DNA of 64,000 bases, from positions 62,001 to 126,000 of the forward strand of contig NZ_JAKGSG010000040.1 in NCBI RefSeq assembly GCF_021568775.1, read 5' to 3'. Positions 8,580 to 17,817 of this stretch are shown here, piece after piece (position 1 is the first letter of the stretch; each line of letters begins with the position of its first letter). The position numbers were made by a program, and so were the translations under genes. The notes below the pieces were generated by a model. That model did not search any database and was not told where the DNA came from. It saw nothing but the letters and a program-made list of their open reading frames with translations. The DNA comes from Antribacter soli. Lineage in GTDB: Bacteria > Actinomycetota > Actinomycetes > Actinomycetales > Cellulomonadaceae.

Positions 8580-10706
8580 GTGACCGTTCCCGCAGACCAT
8601 ACGAGGCGCTCGAGTGCCCTGGCCGTCGCAGCGCTCGTGCTGCTGACGGGCGCCGCAGCAGTGGGCGCCGCCGCCGACCCCGCGCGGGCGGCGACGGCCG
8701 CGACCCCCGCGCCGAGCGTCTCGCCGTCGATCCTGTCCGCGGCCTCTCAGGCCGCGTCGCTGCAGGACGTGCTGCCGGCGTCCCCGCCGCTCACGCTGAC
8801 CCAGGAGGTCACGGACGAGTCGGGCGTTCTCACCGCGGACGGCCTGGGCGACGTGCAGGCGGCCCTCGACCGCCTGGCGACGGGCTCCACCCTCCAGCTC
8901 TTCGTGGTCTACGTCGAGAGCTTCGACGGCGCCGACCCGGTCGACTGGGCCAACGCGACCGCGAACAACTCGGGCCTCGGCGTCGACGACCTGCTGCTCG
9001 CCGTCGCCACCGAGGACCGCGTGCACGGGCTGTCGGTCGACACGAACGTGCCGCTGAGCGACGACCAGATCGGAGAGCTCGAGGACGCCGCCGAGGACCG
9101 GCTGCGTGAGGACGACTGGGCGGGCGCAGCCGTCGCGCTGGCCGACACCGCGCTGGAGGCGACGACAGGGTCCGGCGACGGCGTGCCCGTCGGCGCGGTC
9201 GTCGGCGGGATCGCCGGGGTCGCGCTCCTCGGCGGGGTCGGCTATGCCGTGTACCGGGGCCTGCAGCGTCGTTCCGCGCCGTCCGCACCCGGCGGTCCGA
9301 CGCCGGACGAGCTGGCGGCACTGCCCACCGAGGAGCTGGACCGCCGGGCCGCGTCCGCCCTGGTCAGCATCGACGACGCGCTGAAGACGTCCGAGCAGGA
9401 GGTCGGGTTCGCGCAGGCGGAGTTCGGCCTCCAGGCCACCCAGGAGTTCTCCGCGACGCTCGAGAAGGCGAAGGCCGACGTGGCGGAGGCGTTCGCGGTC
9501 CGCCAGGCGCTCGACGACGAGCGGGTCGAGACGGAGCCGCAGCGTCGGCAGATGCTCGCCCGGATCGTCGCACTCTGCGAGGGTGCCGCCGACGCCCTCG
9601 ACGCGCAGACGGCTGCCTTCGACGACATGCGCCGCCTCCAGGAGCGCGCACCGGAGCTGCTCGACGACGTGGAGAAGCGGTCCGACGAGGTCGCGTCGCG
9701 CGTGGGCGTGGCCCGGCAGGAGCTCGCCAGGCTCGGCTCGACGTACCCGGCGCCGTCGCTCGCGTCGGTCTCCGCCAACCCCGACCAGGCGGAGGCGCTC
9801 ATCGCGAACGCGCTGCAGGCGGTCACGGAGGGCCGCGCCGCGCTCACGTCCCGGAACCGGTCCGTCGCGGTGGCGCACGTCCGCGGCGCGCAGAACGCGC
9901 TCGGGCAGGCCGTGAAGCTCCTCGACGCCGTCGCGAACGCCAGTACAGAGCTCGCCGAGGCCGGGCCGCGGCTCGACAAGGCCGTCGCGTCGATCTCGCA
10001 GGACATCGCCGACGCCACCCGCCTCTCCCCGTCCGACCCAGCCGTCACTGCGGCGAGCACGGAGGCGCAGGCCGCCGTCGTGCAGGCGCGGGTCGCCCGC
10101 GAGGGCGGGGACCCGATCGCCGCCCTCAGCCGCATCGCCGCCGCCGAGGCGGCGCTCGACGCCGTCCTCGTGCCCGCGCGCGACCACGCCGAGTCGCGGG
10201 CACGCGCCTCGGCGCTGCTGCGGGACACGCTCGGTCGCGTCGAGTCGCAGATCCGCGCCACGAGCGACTTCATCGAGACGCGCCGCGGCGCCGTCGGGCC
10301 CGAGCCGCGCACGCGCCTGGCCGAGGCGATCCGCCTCGTCGGCGAGGCCCACGCGCTCCAGGCGACCGACCCTGCGGCGGCACTCCAGCGCGCCCAGCAG
10401 GCCGACTCCTACGCCCAGCAGGCGGCGCAGCTCGCCCAGCGCGACGCGTCCGCGCCCACCGGAAGCGGCGGGATGGGGTCCAACGTCGGCGGCATGGTCC
10501 TCGGCGGCATCCTCCTCGACTCCATCCTGCGCGGCGGCTCCTCCGGCGGCGGGTGGTCTGGCGGGTTCGGGGGCGGCGGGGTCGGCGGCTCGCGCGGGAG
10601 CCGGTCGCGTGGCGGCGGTATCGGCGGTGGCTTCGGCGGCGGCGGGTTCGGCGGCGGCCGGTCGTCGGGCGGCCGCGGCGGCAGGTCACGCGGCGGGCGC
10701 TTCTGA
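8580..10706 (+). CDS. TPM-domain secreted/membrane protein with Gly-rich tail
   Basis: A 708-residue protein. It starts with GTG, then a signal peptide (LAVAALVLLTGAAAVGAAADPARA), then a TPM domain (VTDESGVLTADGLGDVQ ... GLGVDDLLLAVATEDR) at about residues 80-200, a membrane segment (VGAVVGGIAGVALLGGVGYAV), and then a long Ala/Glu-rich helical region of about 370 residues that looks like coiled coil. It ends in a Gly/Ser/Arg-rich tail of about 60 residues (GGGxGGG repeats). TPM domains occur in membrane proteins linked to envelope maintenance. It lies 51 bases upstream of pspA on the same strand, a common actinobacterial arrangement, so a joint role in envelope stress is inferred. The start is weakly supported (no strong ribosome site). 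Confidence 0.9.
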   Translation: MTVPADHTRRSSALAVAALVLLTGAAAVGAAADPARAATAATPAPSVSPSILSAASQAASLQDVLPASPPLTLTQEVTDESGVLTADGLGDVQAALDRLATGSTLQLFVVYVESFDGADPVDWANATANNSGLGVDDLLLAVATEDRVHGLSVDTNVPLSDDQIGELEDAAEDRLREDDWAGAAVALADTALEATTGSGDGVPVGAVVGGIAGVALLGGVGYAVYRGLQRRSAPSAPGGPTPDELAALPTEELDRRAASALVSIDDALKTSEQEVGFAQAEFGLQATQEFSATLEKAKADVAEAFAVRQALDDERVETEPQRRQMLARIVALCEGAADALDAQTAAFDDMRRLQERAPELLDDVEKRSDEVASRVGVARQELARLGSTYPAPSLASVSANPDQAEALIANALQAVTEGRAALTSRNRSVAVAHVRGAQNALGQAVKLLDAVANASTELAEAGPRLDKAVASISQDIADATRLSPSDPAVTAASTEAQAAVVQARVAREGGDPIAALSRIAAAEAALDAVLVPARDHAESRARASALLRDTLGRVESQIRATSDFIETRRGAVGPEPRTRLAEAIRLVGEAHALQATDPAAALQRAQQADSYAQQAAQLAQRDASAPTGSGGMGSNVGGMVLGGILLDSILRGGSSGGGWSGGFGGGGVGGSRGSRSRGGGIGGGFGGGGFGGGRSSGGRGGRSRGGRF

Positions 10707-10757
10707 CACCGGTGTCCGACGCAGCAAGGCCAAGCAAGACCGACGAAAGGCAGCACC

Positions 10758-11546
10758 ATGGCGGAGAAGCAGAGCATCCTGGGGCGGGTCGCCCAGCTCG
10801 CGAGGGCGAACATCAACGCGATCATCGACAGGGCCGAGGACCCGCACATGATGCTGGACCAGCTCGTGCGCGACTACACGAACAGCATCGTGGAGGCTGA
10901 GCAGGCCGTCGCGGTGACGATCGGGAACCTGCGCCTGGCCGAGCAGGACTACAACGAGGACGTCGCCGCCGTCCGCGAGTGGGGCGGCAAGGCGCTCGCG
11001 GCGTCGCAGGCCGCCGACGCCGCCCGGAGCGCCGGCGACGCCGCCAAGGCCGACACGTTCGACGCCCTGGCGAAGGTGGCGCTGCGCAAGCAGCTCGACG
11101 CGGAGACGGAGGTGCGGCAGGCCCAGCCGATGATCGCCAGCCAGCGCGACACCGTCGACAAGCTCAAGTCCGGGCTCGCGTCCATGCGGGACAAGCTGGG
11201 CGACGTCCGGACCAGGCGCGACTCGCTCGTGGCGCGGCACAAGTCCGCCGCGGCGCAGAAGACCGTGCAGGGCGCGATCTCGTCCATCAACGTGCTGGAC
11301 CCGACGAGCGAGCTGTCGCGGTTCGAGGAGGTGGTGCGGCGCGAGGAGGCGCTCGCGGTCGGCCAGGCGGAGATCGCCGCGACCTCGATCGACGCGCAGT
11401 TCGAGGAGCTCGAGGCGGGCGGCGACGCGATCGAGATCGAGGCGCGCTTCGCGGCGCTCAAGTCGGGCAGGGCACCCGCGCCGCAGATCGCGCCGACGCA
11501 GGTCACCCCGGCGGAGGAGAACCCGGTGGAGTTCTACGAGGAGTGA
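10758..11546 (+). CDS. pspA: PspA/IM30-family membrane-stress protein
   Basis: A 262-residue, almost entirely helical protein of the PspA/Vipp1 (ESCRT-III-like) family that binds stressed inner membrane from the cytoplasmic side. The N-terminus (ILGRVAQLARANINAIIDRAEDPHMMLDQLVRDY) is the typical amphipathic helix 0/1 of the family. A long coiled coil follows (QAQPMIASQRDTVDKLKSGLASMRDKL). It ends in an acidic PAEENPVEFYEE tail. The ATG at 10758 has GAAAGG about 7 bases before it. It follows the TPM-domain gene and probably shares its transcript. Its last 13 bases overlap the 3' end of the convergent amidotransferase gene. Confidence 0.95.
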   Translation: MAEKQSILGRVAQLARANINAIIDRAEDPHMMLDQLVRDYTNSIVEAEQAVAVTIGNLRLAEQDYNEDVAAVREWGGKALAASQAADAARSAGDAAKADTFDALAKVALRKQLDAETEVRQAQPMIASQRDTVDKLKSGLASMRDKLGDVRTRRDSLVARHKSAAAQKTVQGAISSINVLDPTSELSRFEEVVRREEALAVGQAEIAATSIDAQFEELEAGGDAIEIEARFAALKSGRAPAPQIAPTQVTPAEENPVEFYEE

Positions 11547-12277
11547 GCCCTGACCGCGTGCGCATGGGCGCGCACCTGGGCCAGGAAGGCGTCTGCCAGC
11601 ACCGCGCCCGCAGCATCCAGCTCGTCAGCGTGCGGCTCCAGCTCGGCGGCCAGCGCCGCGGTGTCGACGTCGTCGTGCCCCTCGGCCCAGCGCAGCGCCA
11701 GCTCGACCGATGCCTCGGGGTGGAACTGCACCCCGAGCGCCGAGCCGAGGCGGAACGCCTGGTACGGGTACATTGCCGACGCGCCGAGCCAGACGGCGTC
11801 CGGCGGTAGCTCCACCACGGCGTCGGCATGCATGCTGACGAACCGGCTGACGACCCCGCCGCCCGCCCGCGAGGCCGCGGCGGCCACGACAGGCCCCAGG
11901 ACCGGGTCGGCCGCCGCAGCGTCGCGCCAGCGGACGCGCACGAGCCCGGCCTCGCGCCCCGGTGGGGCGGCCACGGCGACCTGCCCGGAGCCGGCGACGG
12001 CGAGGAGCTGCGCGCCCAGGCAGATACCGAGGGCGGGCACGCCGGCGCCTGCGGCGTCGGCGAGCAGGGCGCGGGTGGCGGGCAGCCAGGGCGCCTCGGC
12101 GTCGGCGTAGGCGGACATCTGCCCGCCGAGGACGACGACGGCGTCGCCCGCCTCGGCGAGCGACGGAACTTCCTCGCCCGCGAAGGCCAGGACGAGGCGG
12201 ACGCCGCCGCCGAGGCGGGCGGCGAACCGGTCCATCGGCACGTCGGGCGAGCTCTGGATCACGGTGATGCGTGGCAT
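11534..12277 (-). CDS. Class I glutamine amidotransferase
   Basis: A 247-residue stand-alone GATase1 domain that hydrolyses glutamine to deliver ammonia, or acts as a related hydrolase. The nucleophile elbow is GICLGAQ with C86, and the catalytic His/Glu pair is in GVQFHPEAS. This is the family of single-domain 'GMP synthase-like' amidotransferases; no synthetase partner is adjacent, so the acceptor is unknown. The ATG at 12277 is used (the protein then begins MPRITVIQ, a beta strand). It is transcribed away from the NYN gene with only 49 bases between the two starts, and its 3' end overlaps pspA by 13 bases, so convergent transcripts would be complementary. Confidence 0.9.
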   Translation of the reverse strand: MPRITVIQSSPDVPMDRFAARLGGGVRLVLAFAGEEVPSLAEAGDAVVVLGGQMSAYADAEAPWLPATRALLADAAGAGVPALGICLGAQLLAVAGSGQVAVAAPPGREAGLVRVRWRDAAAADPVLGPVVAAAASRAGGGVVSRFVSMHADAVVELPPDAVWLGASAMYPYQAFRLGSALGVQFHPEASVELALRWAEGHDDVDTAALAAELEPHADELDAAGAVLADAFLAQVRAHAHAVRAHSS

Positions 12278-12313
12278 GTGCTCAGACACGGTCGCCCAAA
12301 GTACAACCACAGA

Positions 12314-12319
12314 TACGCT
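12314..12319 (+). promoter_or_regulatory. Predicted -10 element, leaderless NYN transcript
   Basis: TACGCT ends 7 bases before the ATG at 12327 and no Shine-Dalgarno lies between, so transcription probably starts at or next to the A of the start codon. The -35 side is unclear. Confidence 0.4.
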
Positions 12320-12326
12320 GGGGTCC

Positions 12327-12911
12327 ATGTCGGCTCCGTCACCTGCAGTCTCCGCCCGTCGCACGTACCTCATCGTTGACGGGGAGAACATCGACGCGAC
12401 GCTCGGGATGAACGTTCTCAACCGTCGTCCCGCCCCGGAGGAGCGGCCCCGCTGGGACCGCATCTCCGCGTTCGCCGAGAAGGTGTGGGCGCAGGAGGTC
12501 GTCCCGCTCTTCTTCCTCAACGCGACGTCCGGCCAGATGCCGATGCCGTTCGTCCAGGCCCTGCTGGCGATGGGCTACAAGCCGATCCCGCTGGCCGGCA
12601 ACGGCACGGAGAAGGTCGTCGACGTCGGTATCCAGCGCACGCTCGAGGCGCTGGCGAGCCGCCCGGGCGACGTGCTCCTGGCCAGCCACGACGGCGACTT
12701 CCTCCCGCAGATCGAGGCCCTCCTCGACGACGACGACCGCCGCGTCGGCCTCCTCGGCTTCCGCGAGTTCGTCAACGCGCGCTTCGCGGACCTGACCGAG
12801 CACGGCCTCGAGATGTTCGACCTCGAGGGCGACGCCGACGCCTTCACCACGATGCTGCCGCGCGTCCGGATCATCCCGATCGACGAGTTCGACCCGGTGC
12901 GTTACCTCTGA
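12327..12911 (+). CDS. NYN-domain (LabA/DUF88-like) PIN-fold protein
   Basis: A 194-residue protein with a NYN domain, a PIN-like fold usually tied to RNA metabolism. The acidic metal-site residues are visible in LIVDGENIDATLG (residues about 13-25), EKVVDVGIQ and VLLASHDGDFLPQIEALLDD, giving the four Asp cluster expected for a Mg-dependent nuclease. The length fits a single-domain member. The ATG at 12327 is chosen since it directly precedes the domain; the frame stays open upstream across the promoter of the divergent amidotransferase gene. The poly-G block starts 35 bases after its stop. Confidence 0.88.
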   Translation: MSAPSPAVSARRTYLIVDGENIDATLGMNVLNRRPAPEERPRWDRISAFAEKVWAQEVVPLFFLNATSGQMPMPFVQALLAMGYKPIPLAGNGTEKVVDVGIQRTLEALASRPGDVLLASHDGDFLPQIEALLDDDDRRVGLLGFREFVNARFADLTEHGLEMFDLEGDADAFTTMLPRVRIIPIDEFDPVRYL

Positions 12912-12946
12912 TCCGACCGAAGGTCGCCGGTGTCAGCCAGCGCTGT

Positions 12947-13015
12947 GGGGGGGGGGGGGGGGGGGTGGGGGGGGGGGGGGGGGGGGGGCCCCCCCGCCCC
13001 CCCCCCCCCCCCCCC
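12947..13015. repeat. G19-T-G22-C7-G-C19 homopolymer block
   Basis: Nineteen G (12947-12965), one T, twenty-two G (12967-12988), seven C (12989-12995), one G and nineteen C (12997-13015). It is a 69-base near-palindrome of pure G then pure C, between the convergent NYN and XPB genes where a terminator would be expected. As real DNA it could form a long G:C hairpin or G-quadruplex/i-motif. The same pattern arises when poly-G sequencing tails from both sides are joined by an assembler, so its reality is doubtful. Confidence 0.95.
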
Positions 13016-13042
13016 GCGCGGCCGGGGCGGCGACGGGACGGG

Positions 13043-14728
13043 TCAGGCGGCCTCGGCCGCGTCGAGGTCCTCCGCGTCCACGATCCGGTACGCGTAACCC
13101 TGCTCGGCGAGGAAGCGCTGCCTGTGGGCCGCGAAGTCCTGGTCCACCGTGTCGCGCGCGACGACCGCGTAGAAGTGCGCGGTGCGCCCGTCCTGCTTGG
13201 GCCGCATGACGCGGCCGAGGCGCTGCGCCTCCTCCTGGCGCGACCCGAACGAGCCCGACACCTGGATCGCGACCGACGCCTCCGGCAGGTCGATCGAGAA
13301 GTTCGCGACCTTCGACACGACGAGGCGGGAGATCTCGCCCGAGCGGAACGCCTCGAACAGCCGCTGCCGCTCGCGGACGGTCGTGGCTCCCGTGATCAGC
13401 GGGGCGTCGAGGTGGTCGGACAGCTCCTGGAGCTGGTCCAGGTACTGTCCGATGACGAGGATCTGGTCGTCGGGGTGCTGCGCCACGATCTGCTCGACGA
13501 CGCGCTTCTTCCCGGTGGCGGAGGCCGCGAGCCGGTACTTGTCCTCCGGCTCGGCGGTCGCGTAGACCATGCGCTCGCTCTCGGGGAGGGTGAGGCGCAC
13601 CTCGACGCAGTCGGCCGGGGCGATGTAGCCCTGGGCCTCGATGTCCTTCCACGGGGCGTCGTACCGCTTCGGGCCGATCAGGCTGAACACCTCGTCCTCG
13701 CGGCCGTCCTCGCGCACGAGCGTCGCGGTGAGGCCGAGGCGTCGGCGGGCCTGGAGGTCGGCGGTCATGCGGAAGATCGGCGCGGGCAGCAGGTGCACCT
13801 CGTCGTAGACGACGAGGCCCCAGTCCCGCGCGTCGAGCAGCTCGAGGTGCGTGTACACGCCCTTCCGCTTCGTGGTGAGCACCTGGTACGTCGCGATCGT
13901 GACGGGCTTGATCTCCTTGCGCGCGCCCGAGTACTCGCCGATCTCCTCCTCGGTGAGCGACGTGCGGCGCACCAGCTCGTCGCGCCACTGGCGGGCGCTG
14001 ACGGTGTTCGTGACGAGGATGAGCGTCGTCGTGCCGCTCTTCGCCATCGCCCCCGCGCCCACGATCGTCTTGCCGGCGCCGCAGGGCAGCACCACGACAC
14101 CCGACCCGCCGTGCCAGAACCCGTCTACCGCGTGCTCCTGGTAGGGCCGCATCTCCCACGGCCTCGAGGGCTCCCCGGGCGCGCGGCCCGGGACCGTGGG
14201 GGAGAGCTCGATGGGGTGCTTCTCGCCGTCGACGTACCCCGCGAGGTCCTCCGCCGGCCAGCCCAGCTTCACCAGGACCTGCTTGAGGTGCCCGCGCTCC
14301 GACGGGTGGACCACGACCGTCAGGTCGTCGAGCCGCGCCCCCACGAGGCCGGCGGTCCGCTTCGACTTGAGGACCTCCGCGAGCACGGCGCGGTCCGTGG
14401 CGGTCAGCACGAGCCCGTGCACCGGGTCCGAGGCGAGCTGCAGGCGTCCGTACCGGGACATCGTCTCGGCGACGTCGACCAGGAGGGCGTGCGGCACGGG
14501 ATAGCGGGAGAACTCGATGAGCGTGTCGACGACCTGCTCCGCGTCGTGTCCCGCCGCCCGCGCGTTCCACAGACCCAGGGGGGTCAGGCGGTAGGTGTGC
14601 ATGTGCTCCGGCGCCCGCTCCAGCTCGGCGAACGGCGCGATCGCGCGGCGCGCCTCGCCGGCGCGCGGGTGGTCCACCTCGAGCAGGAGGGTCTTGTCGC
14701 TCTGCACGATGAGCGGGCCGTCGGTCAT
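13043..14728 (-). CDS. XPB-type superfamily 2 DNA helicase
   Basis: A 561-residue DNA repair helicase like archaeal/mycobacterial XPB. The N-terminal region resembles the damage-recognition part. The motor has Walker A PCGAGKT (215-221), the DEVH box (309-312), the XPB-specific RED motif in LVREDGRE, motif V region NFSIDLPEASVAIQVSGSFGSRQEEAQRLGR and motif VI RLGRVMRP. XPB unwinds DNA 3'-5' and works in excision repair with partner nucleases in archaea; its role in actinobacteria is open. It lies 49 bases downstream of the Helicase_C_3 gene on the same strand, the same gene pairing known in Mycobacterium (Rv0861c/Rv0862c). The start is ATG at 14728. Confidence 0.95.
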   Translation of the reverse strand: MTDGPLIVQSDKTLLLEVDHPRAGEARRAIAPFAELERAPEHMHTYRLTPLGLWNARAAGHDAEQVVDTLIEFSRYPVPHALLVDVAETMSRYGRLQLASDPVHGLVLTATDRAVLAEVLKSKRTAGLVGARLDDLTVVVHPSERGHLKQVLVKLGWPAEDLAGYVDGEKHPIELSPTVPGRAPGEPSRPWEMRPYQEHAVDGFWHGGSGVVVLPCGAGKTIVGAGAMAKSGTTTLILVTNTVSARQWRDELVRRTSLTEEEIGEYSGARKEIKPVTIATYQVLTTKRKGVYTHLELLDARDWGLVVYDEVHLLPAPIFRMTADLQARRRLGLTATLVREDGREDEVFSLIGPKRYDAPWKDIEAQGYIAPADCVEVRLTLPESERMVYATAEPEDKYRLAASATGKKRVVEQIVAQHPDDQILVIGQYLDQLQELSDHLDAPLITGATTVRERQRLFEAFRSGEISRLVVSKVANFSIDLPEASVAIQVSGSFGSRQEEAQRLGRVMRPKQDGRTAHFYAVVARDTVDQDFAAHRQRFLAEQGYAYRIVDAEDLDAAEAA

Positions 14729-14777
14729 CCGGTCTCCTCTGTCCTGGCCGCGGGGGTGTGCGGCGGGGCGCCGTTGT

Positions 14778-17654
14778 TCACGCCGGGGTGCCGGGCCTGT
14801 CGGGGTCGACGCCGGCGATGCGATGGACCGCGACCGTCAGCTCGGCGTCGCGGGCGGGGTCGACGGCCCGCAGCCGGCCCCCGTCGAGGCGCAGCGGGCG
14901 CAGCCGGCGCCGCTCGGGCGAACCGGTCCGGCCGACGAGCTCCACCCACACGTGCGCGCCGTCGCGGATCGCGTCACGCAGGATGGCCAACGCGTCCGCA
15001 GGATGCTGTGTTCCCTCGCCGTCGGGGGCGTCCGTCACGTCGTGCCCGACGCCGGCCGCGGCCGTGGGTGCACCGCCCCGCCCGGCCGAGGGGTCACCGA
15101 AGCCCGGTGGAGAACCTGCCGAACCGGAACGTGCCGACGTGGAACCGGACCCCGGCGAGACCTGCGGGCCCTGGTGAACGCCCAGGTCAGTGAGGTGGTA
15201 CCGCGGTTCCGGGTGTTGTGAGGCCTCGGCAGGTTCTGCCTCGGCAGAAGGGGTGGGGGTGCCGGCTGCGGGGGCGGGCGCGGGCTCCGGGGTGTCGTCC
15301 CGCAGCAGCGCTCCCGCCGCGGCTCGGGCGGCGTCACGGGCCTCCGCCCGGGCTCGCGAGGCCGTGTTGTCGGTGTCGCGGGTCGCCACGTCGGCGGCGC
15401 GCAGGCTCGCGACGAGCGCCGCGTAGTCCGGCGCGCTCGAGACGGCTGCCGCGACCCGCCCGCCCACGACGAGCGCGGAACGTGGTGCCGGCACGGCACG
15501 CCCCGGCCGTGCGCGGCGCAGGTCGAGCACCTGCCCGCCCGGTGACTCGAGAGCGGAGACGAGCCCACGGGCGCGGAGCGCCTCGTGCAGCTCGACGGCG
15601 TCGGCCGCTGCGGCGAGCACCGTCGGAGCGAGCCGGACGAGGCCGAGGTGCGCGAGCGTCGGGTCGTTTTCCAGCCCCGCCAGGACGGTCGGCTCCGCGG
15701 CCCGCAGGTAGCTCCCGGCGCTGCCGATGCGGACCGCGCCGTGCCGGCGGGCCGTGTCGCGCACGAGGTACTCGAGCGGCTGCGGCAGGGGCACGGGGGA
15801 GCGGCGTGCGAGCTCGGCGAGCAGGTCGTCGGCGGTGGTGCCGTGGTCGAGCGACCGTGTGACGGACTCCGCCGTGAACCGCACGGTCGTCGCCGCGCCG
15901 CGGGACTCGCTGTCGGCCGCGCGGCTCAGCAGTCGCGCCAGCTCGCGTGACGGCCGGCCGGGCACGATCCCGGTGAGGTCACCCTGGAGCAGCACCTCCT
16001 CGACCTCGGGCGGCAGGGCCGCGCGCAGGGCTGCGACGACGGGGTCCGCGGTGCCGCGCGCCCCGGCACCCCGTTCGGCAGCGCTGCGGTCGGCGGCGCC
16101 GCGCGGTTCAGGTGCCGGATCGGCGCCCGCCGTCGCGCTCGTGCCGATCTCGTCGAGCAGGGCCCGGCCCGCGGTGGACAGCGCACCGGCGCCCGTGACG
16201 CCGAGCCACGCCGCCTCCATGAGCAGGCCGTCGACGGCCCGCTCGGGCGGCACGGCGCGGGGCGTGCTCCACGCGAGGACGTCGCTCACGGCGGACGTCG
16301 TCAGCGAGATGGCGGCGCCGTCGGCGTCGGGCGCCGTGGCGAGGACCTCGAGAACCTGCGCGCGCAGGCGGGGGACCCAGGGCCGGTTCAGGTCGGGCGC
16401 GAGGGTCGCGCGCAGGGCACCCCGCTCGTCCCGCGTGCCGATCTGCCACGGGGTGCGCCGTGACGCGGCCCAGGCGCGGACGAGCACGGCCCAGCGCTCG
16501 GCGTCGTCGGGGCCGGGGAGCGCGCCGTCGAGCCACTCCACGCCGGAGACGGTCGGGACGTACGAGGGTGGCGCCTCGCCGTCGTCGGCAACGAGACCCG
16601 CGGTCGAGGCGAGCTCGAGCACGAACGCGGCCGACGCCTCGTCAGTCTCCATGGCCGCCGCGACGCGGCGCAGGTCGCGCACGCCGAGGCCGCCGGCGCG
16701 CAGGAGCGGCGCAGGGGCGTCCGTCCAGGTGGCGAGCAGCACGGCGATGCGGCGCACGATCTCGAGGGCGGCGGTCGCCGACTCGGCGTCGACGGTCGTG
16801 CGGGCGACGGACCGGCCCTGCGGGCGAGGCGGGCGAGCGGCCGGCTCCCGGTGCGTGTGCCCGCCGCGCAGCGCCAGCCCGACGGCGCGCGGCAGCATCA
16901 CGTGCCGTGCGTCGGACCGCACGAGGTAGCCCTGGCGCACCAGCCGGTCGACGGCGTCCCGTGCCCGGCTGCCCGGGGCGGGCAGCACGCCGACGGGCGG
17001 GCCCCACGCGAGCGCGTCGAGCACGGCGCGCGCCCCGGCAGGCACCTCGTCGAGCGGGGGCACGCCGGCCTGGGATCCCGGGGCGTCGAGCGCGCGCGTC
17101 GCCGCGGTCTCCGTGTCCGGGCCGAGCCCGGCGGGATACGGCCCCAGCACCTCGTCCAGGCCGGGGGCGGTCCGCAGGTCGGGCTCGTGTCCGACGCCGG
17201 TCGCGCGCAGGGGTGCCCCGGGGTCGGCGTCCCACAGCAGCGCCGACTCGAGCGCGTGCGCCACGGCCTCGCCGAAGAGCGACGCGTCGTCCTCCGACAC
17301 CCCCAGGGCCCGGGCGACCACCGCCGGGGTCACGCGGACGGCGGCGGGCGGGCGGGCGGCGTGCGCGCCCGGCGGTGCTCCCCGGTGCTCGGGCACAGCG
17401 CGGGCAGGCGAGAGGGCGAGGACCGCCTCGAGCACCTGCAGGGTGAGCGCGTCGGTGCGGGCGAGGGCCCGCTCGGTCGAGGTGCGGCTGGAGGCGCGCG
17501 CCGCCAGCGAGCGGAGCGTCGACGGCGAGGGCGTCGCGAGATCGGGCCGGGCGCGCAGGAGGGCGACGAGCGCCTCGTCTGAGCGCTCGCGCAGGTCGTC
17601 GGCGAAGTGCCGTGTGGGCGCCGCCGGCGCTGGGTCGCGCAGCGTGGTGGCCAT
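14778..17654 (-). CDS. Helicase-associated domain (Helicase_C_3, XPB/Ssl2-like) protein
   Basis: A 958-residue protein of the actinobacterial 'helicase-associated' family that pairs with XPB. It has no Walker motifs of its own. The N-terminus (FADDLRERSDEALVALLRARPDLATPSPSTLRSLAARASSR) is the typical helical repeat start. The middle contains winged-helix-like stretches (RAVDGLLMEAAWLGV, LEYLVRDTARRHGAVRIGSAGSYLRA) and the end is a low-complexity Pro/Gly/Ser linker plus a small WYL-like strand domain (ILRDAIRDGAHVWVELVGRTG ... RLRPLRLDGGRLRAVD), which is common in regulators that sense ligands or nucleic acids. It precedes the XPB gene in the operon and is likely its partner. A -10 TAACAT lies 7 bases before its ATG. 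Confidence 0.88.
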   Translation of the reverse strand: MATTLRDPAPAAPTRHFADDLRERSDEALVALLRARPDLATPSPSTLRSLAARASSRTSTERALARTDALTLQVLEAVLALSPARAVPEHRGAPPGAHAARPPAAVRVTPAVVARALGVSEDDASLFGEAVAHALESALLWDADPGAPLRATGVGHEPDLRTAPGLDEVLGPYPAGLGPDTETAATRALDAPGSQAGVPPLDEVPAGARAVLDALAWGPPVGVLPAPGSRARDAVDRLVRQGYLVRSDARHVMLPRAVGLALRGGHTHREPAARPPRPQGRSVARTTVDAESATAALEIVRRIAVLLATWTDAPAPLLRAGGLGVRDLRRVAAAMETDEASAAFVLELASTAGLVADDGEAPPSYVPTVSGVEWLDGALPGPDDAERWAVLVRAWAASRRTPWQIGTRDERGALRATLAPDLNRPWVPRLRAQVLEVLATAPDADGAAISLTTSAVSDVLAWSTPRAVPPERAVDGLLMEAAWLGVTGAGALSTAGRALLDEIGTSATAGADPAPEPRGAADRSAAERGAGARGTADPVVAALRAALPPEVEEVLLQGDLTGIVPGRPSRELARLLSRAADSESRGAATTVRFTAESVTRSLDHGTTADDLLAELARRSPVPLPQPLEYLVRDTARRHGAVRIGSAGSYLRAAEPTVLAGLENDPTLAHLGLVRLAPTVLAAAADAVELHEALRARGLVSALESPGGQVLDLRRARPGRAVPAPRSALVVGGRVAAAVSSAPDYAALVASLRAADVATRDTDNTASRARAEARDAARAAAGALLRDDTPEPAPAPAAGTPTPSAEAEPAEASQHPEPRYHLTDLGVHQGPQVSPGSGSTSARSGSAGSPPGFGDPSAGRGGAPTAAAGVGHDVTDAPDGEGTQHPADALAILRDAIRDGAHVWVELVGRTGSPERRRLRPLRLDGGRLRAVDPARDAELTVAVHRIAGVDPDRPGTPA

Positions 17655-17661
17655 CGAAGCG

Positions 17662-17667
17662 ATGTTA
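17662..17667 (-). promoter_or_regulatory. Predicted -10 element, leaderless helicase-associated transcript
   Basis: On the minus strand TAACAT is followed by 7 bases and then the ATG at 17654, with no ribosome site between. This fits a leaderless mRNA; the -35 region is weak. Confidence 0.4.
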
Positions 17668-17817
17668 CGCGTCTCGGGTTACGGTCGTGTTCGCCTGCAG
17701 GTAGAGGATGCGACGGGGTGGGCCTGAGACCGGTAATCTTGGAGACCTGGTCCGGAATGCGCGCATGCACGGCGTACGGACCCGCGAGAGTTTCCCACGA
17801 GCACGAACGAGGTTCAG

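Noticed and set aside
12485-15193. Long plus-strand frame crossing the poly-G/poly-C block and the XPB gene
   Set aside because: It is the antisense of real genes joined by the artefact-like block; low-complexity Arg/Gly/Pro sequence.
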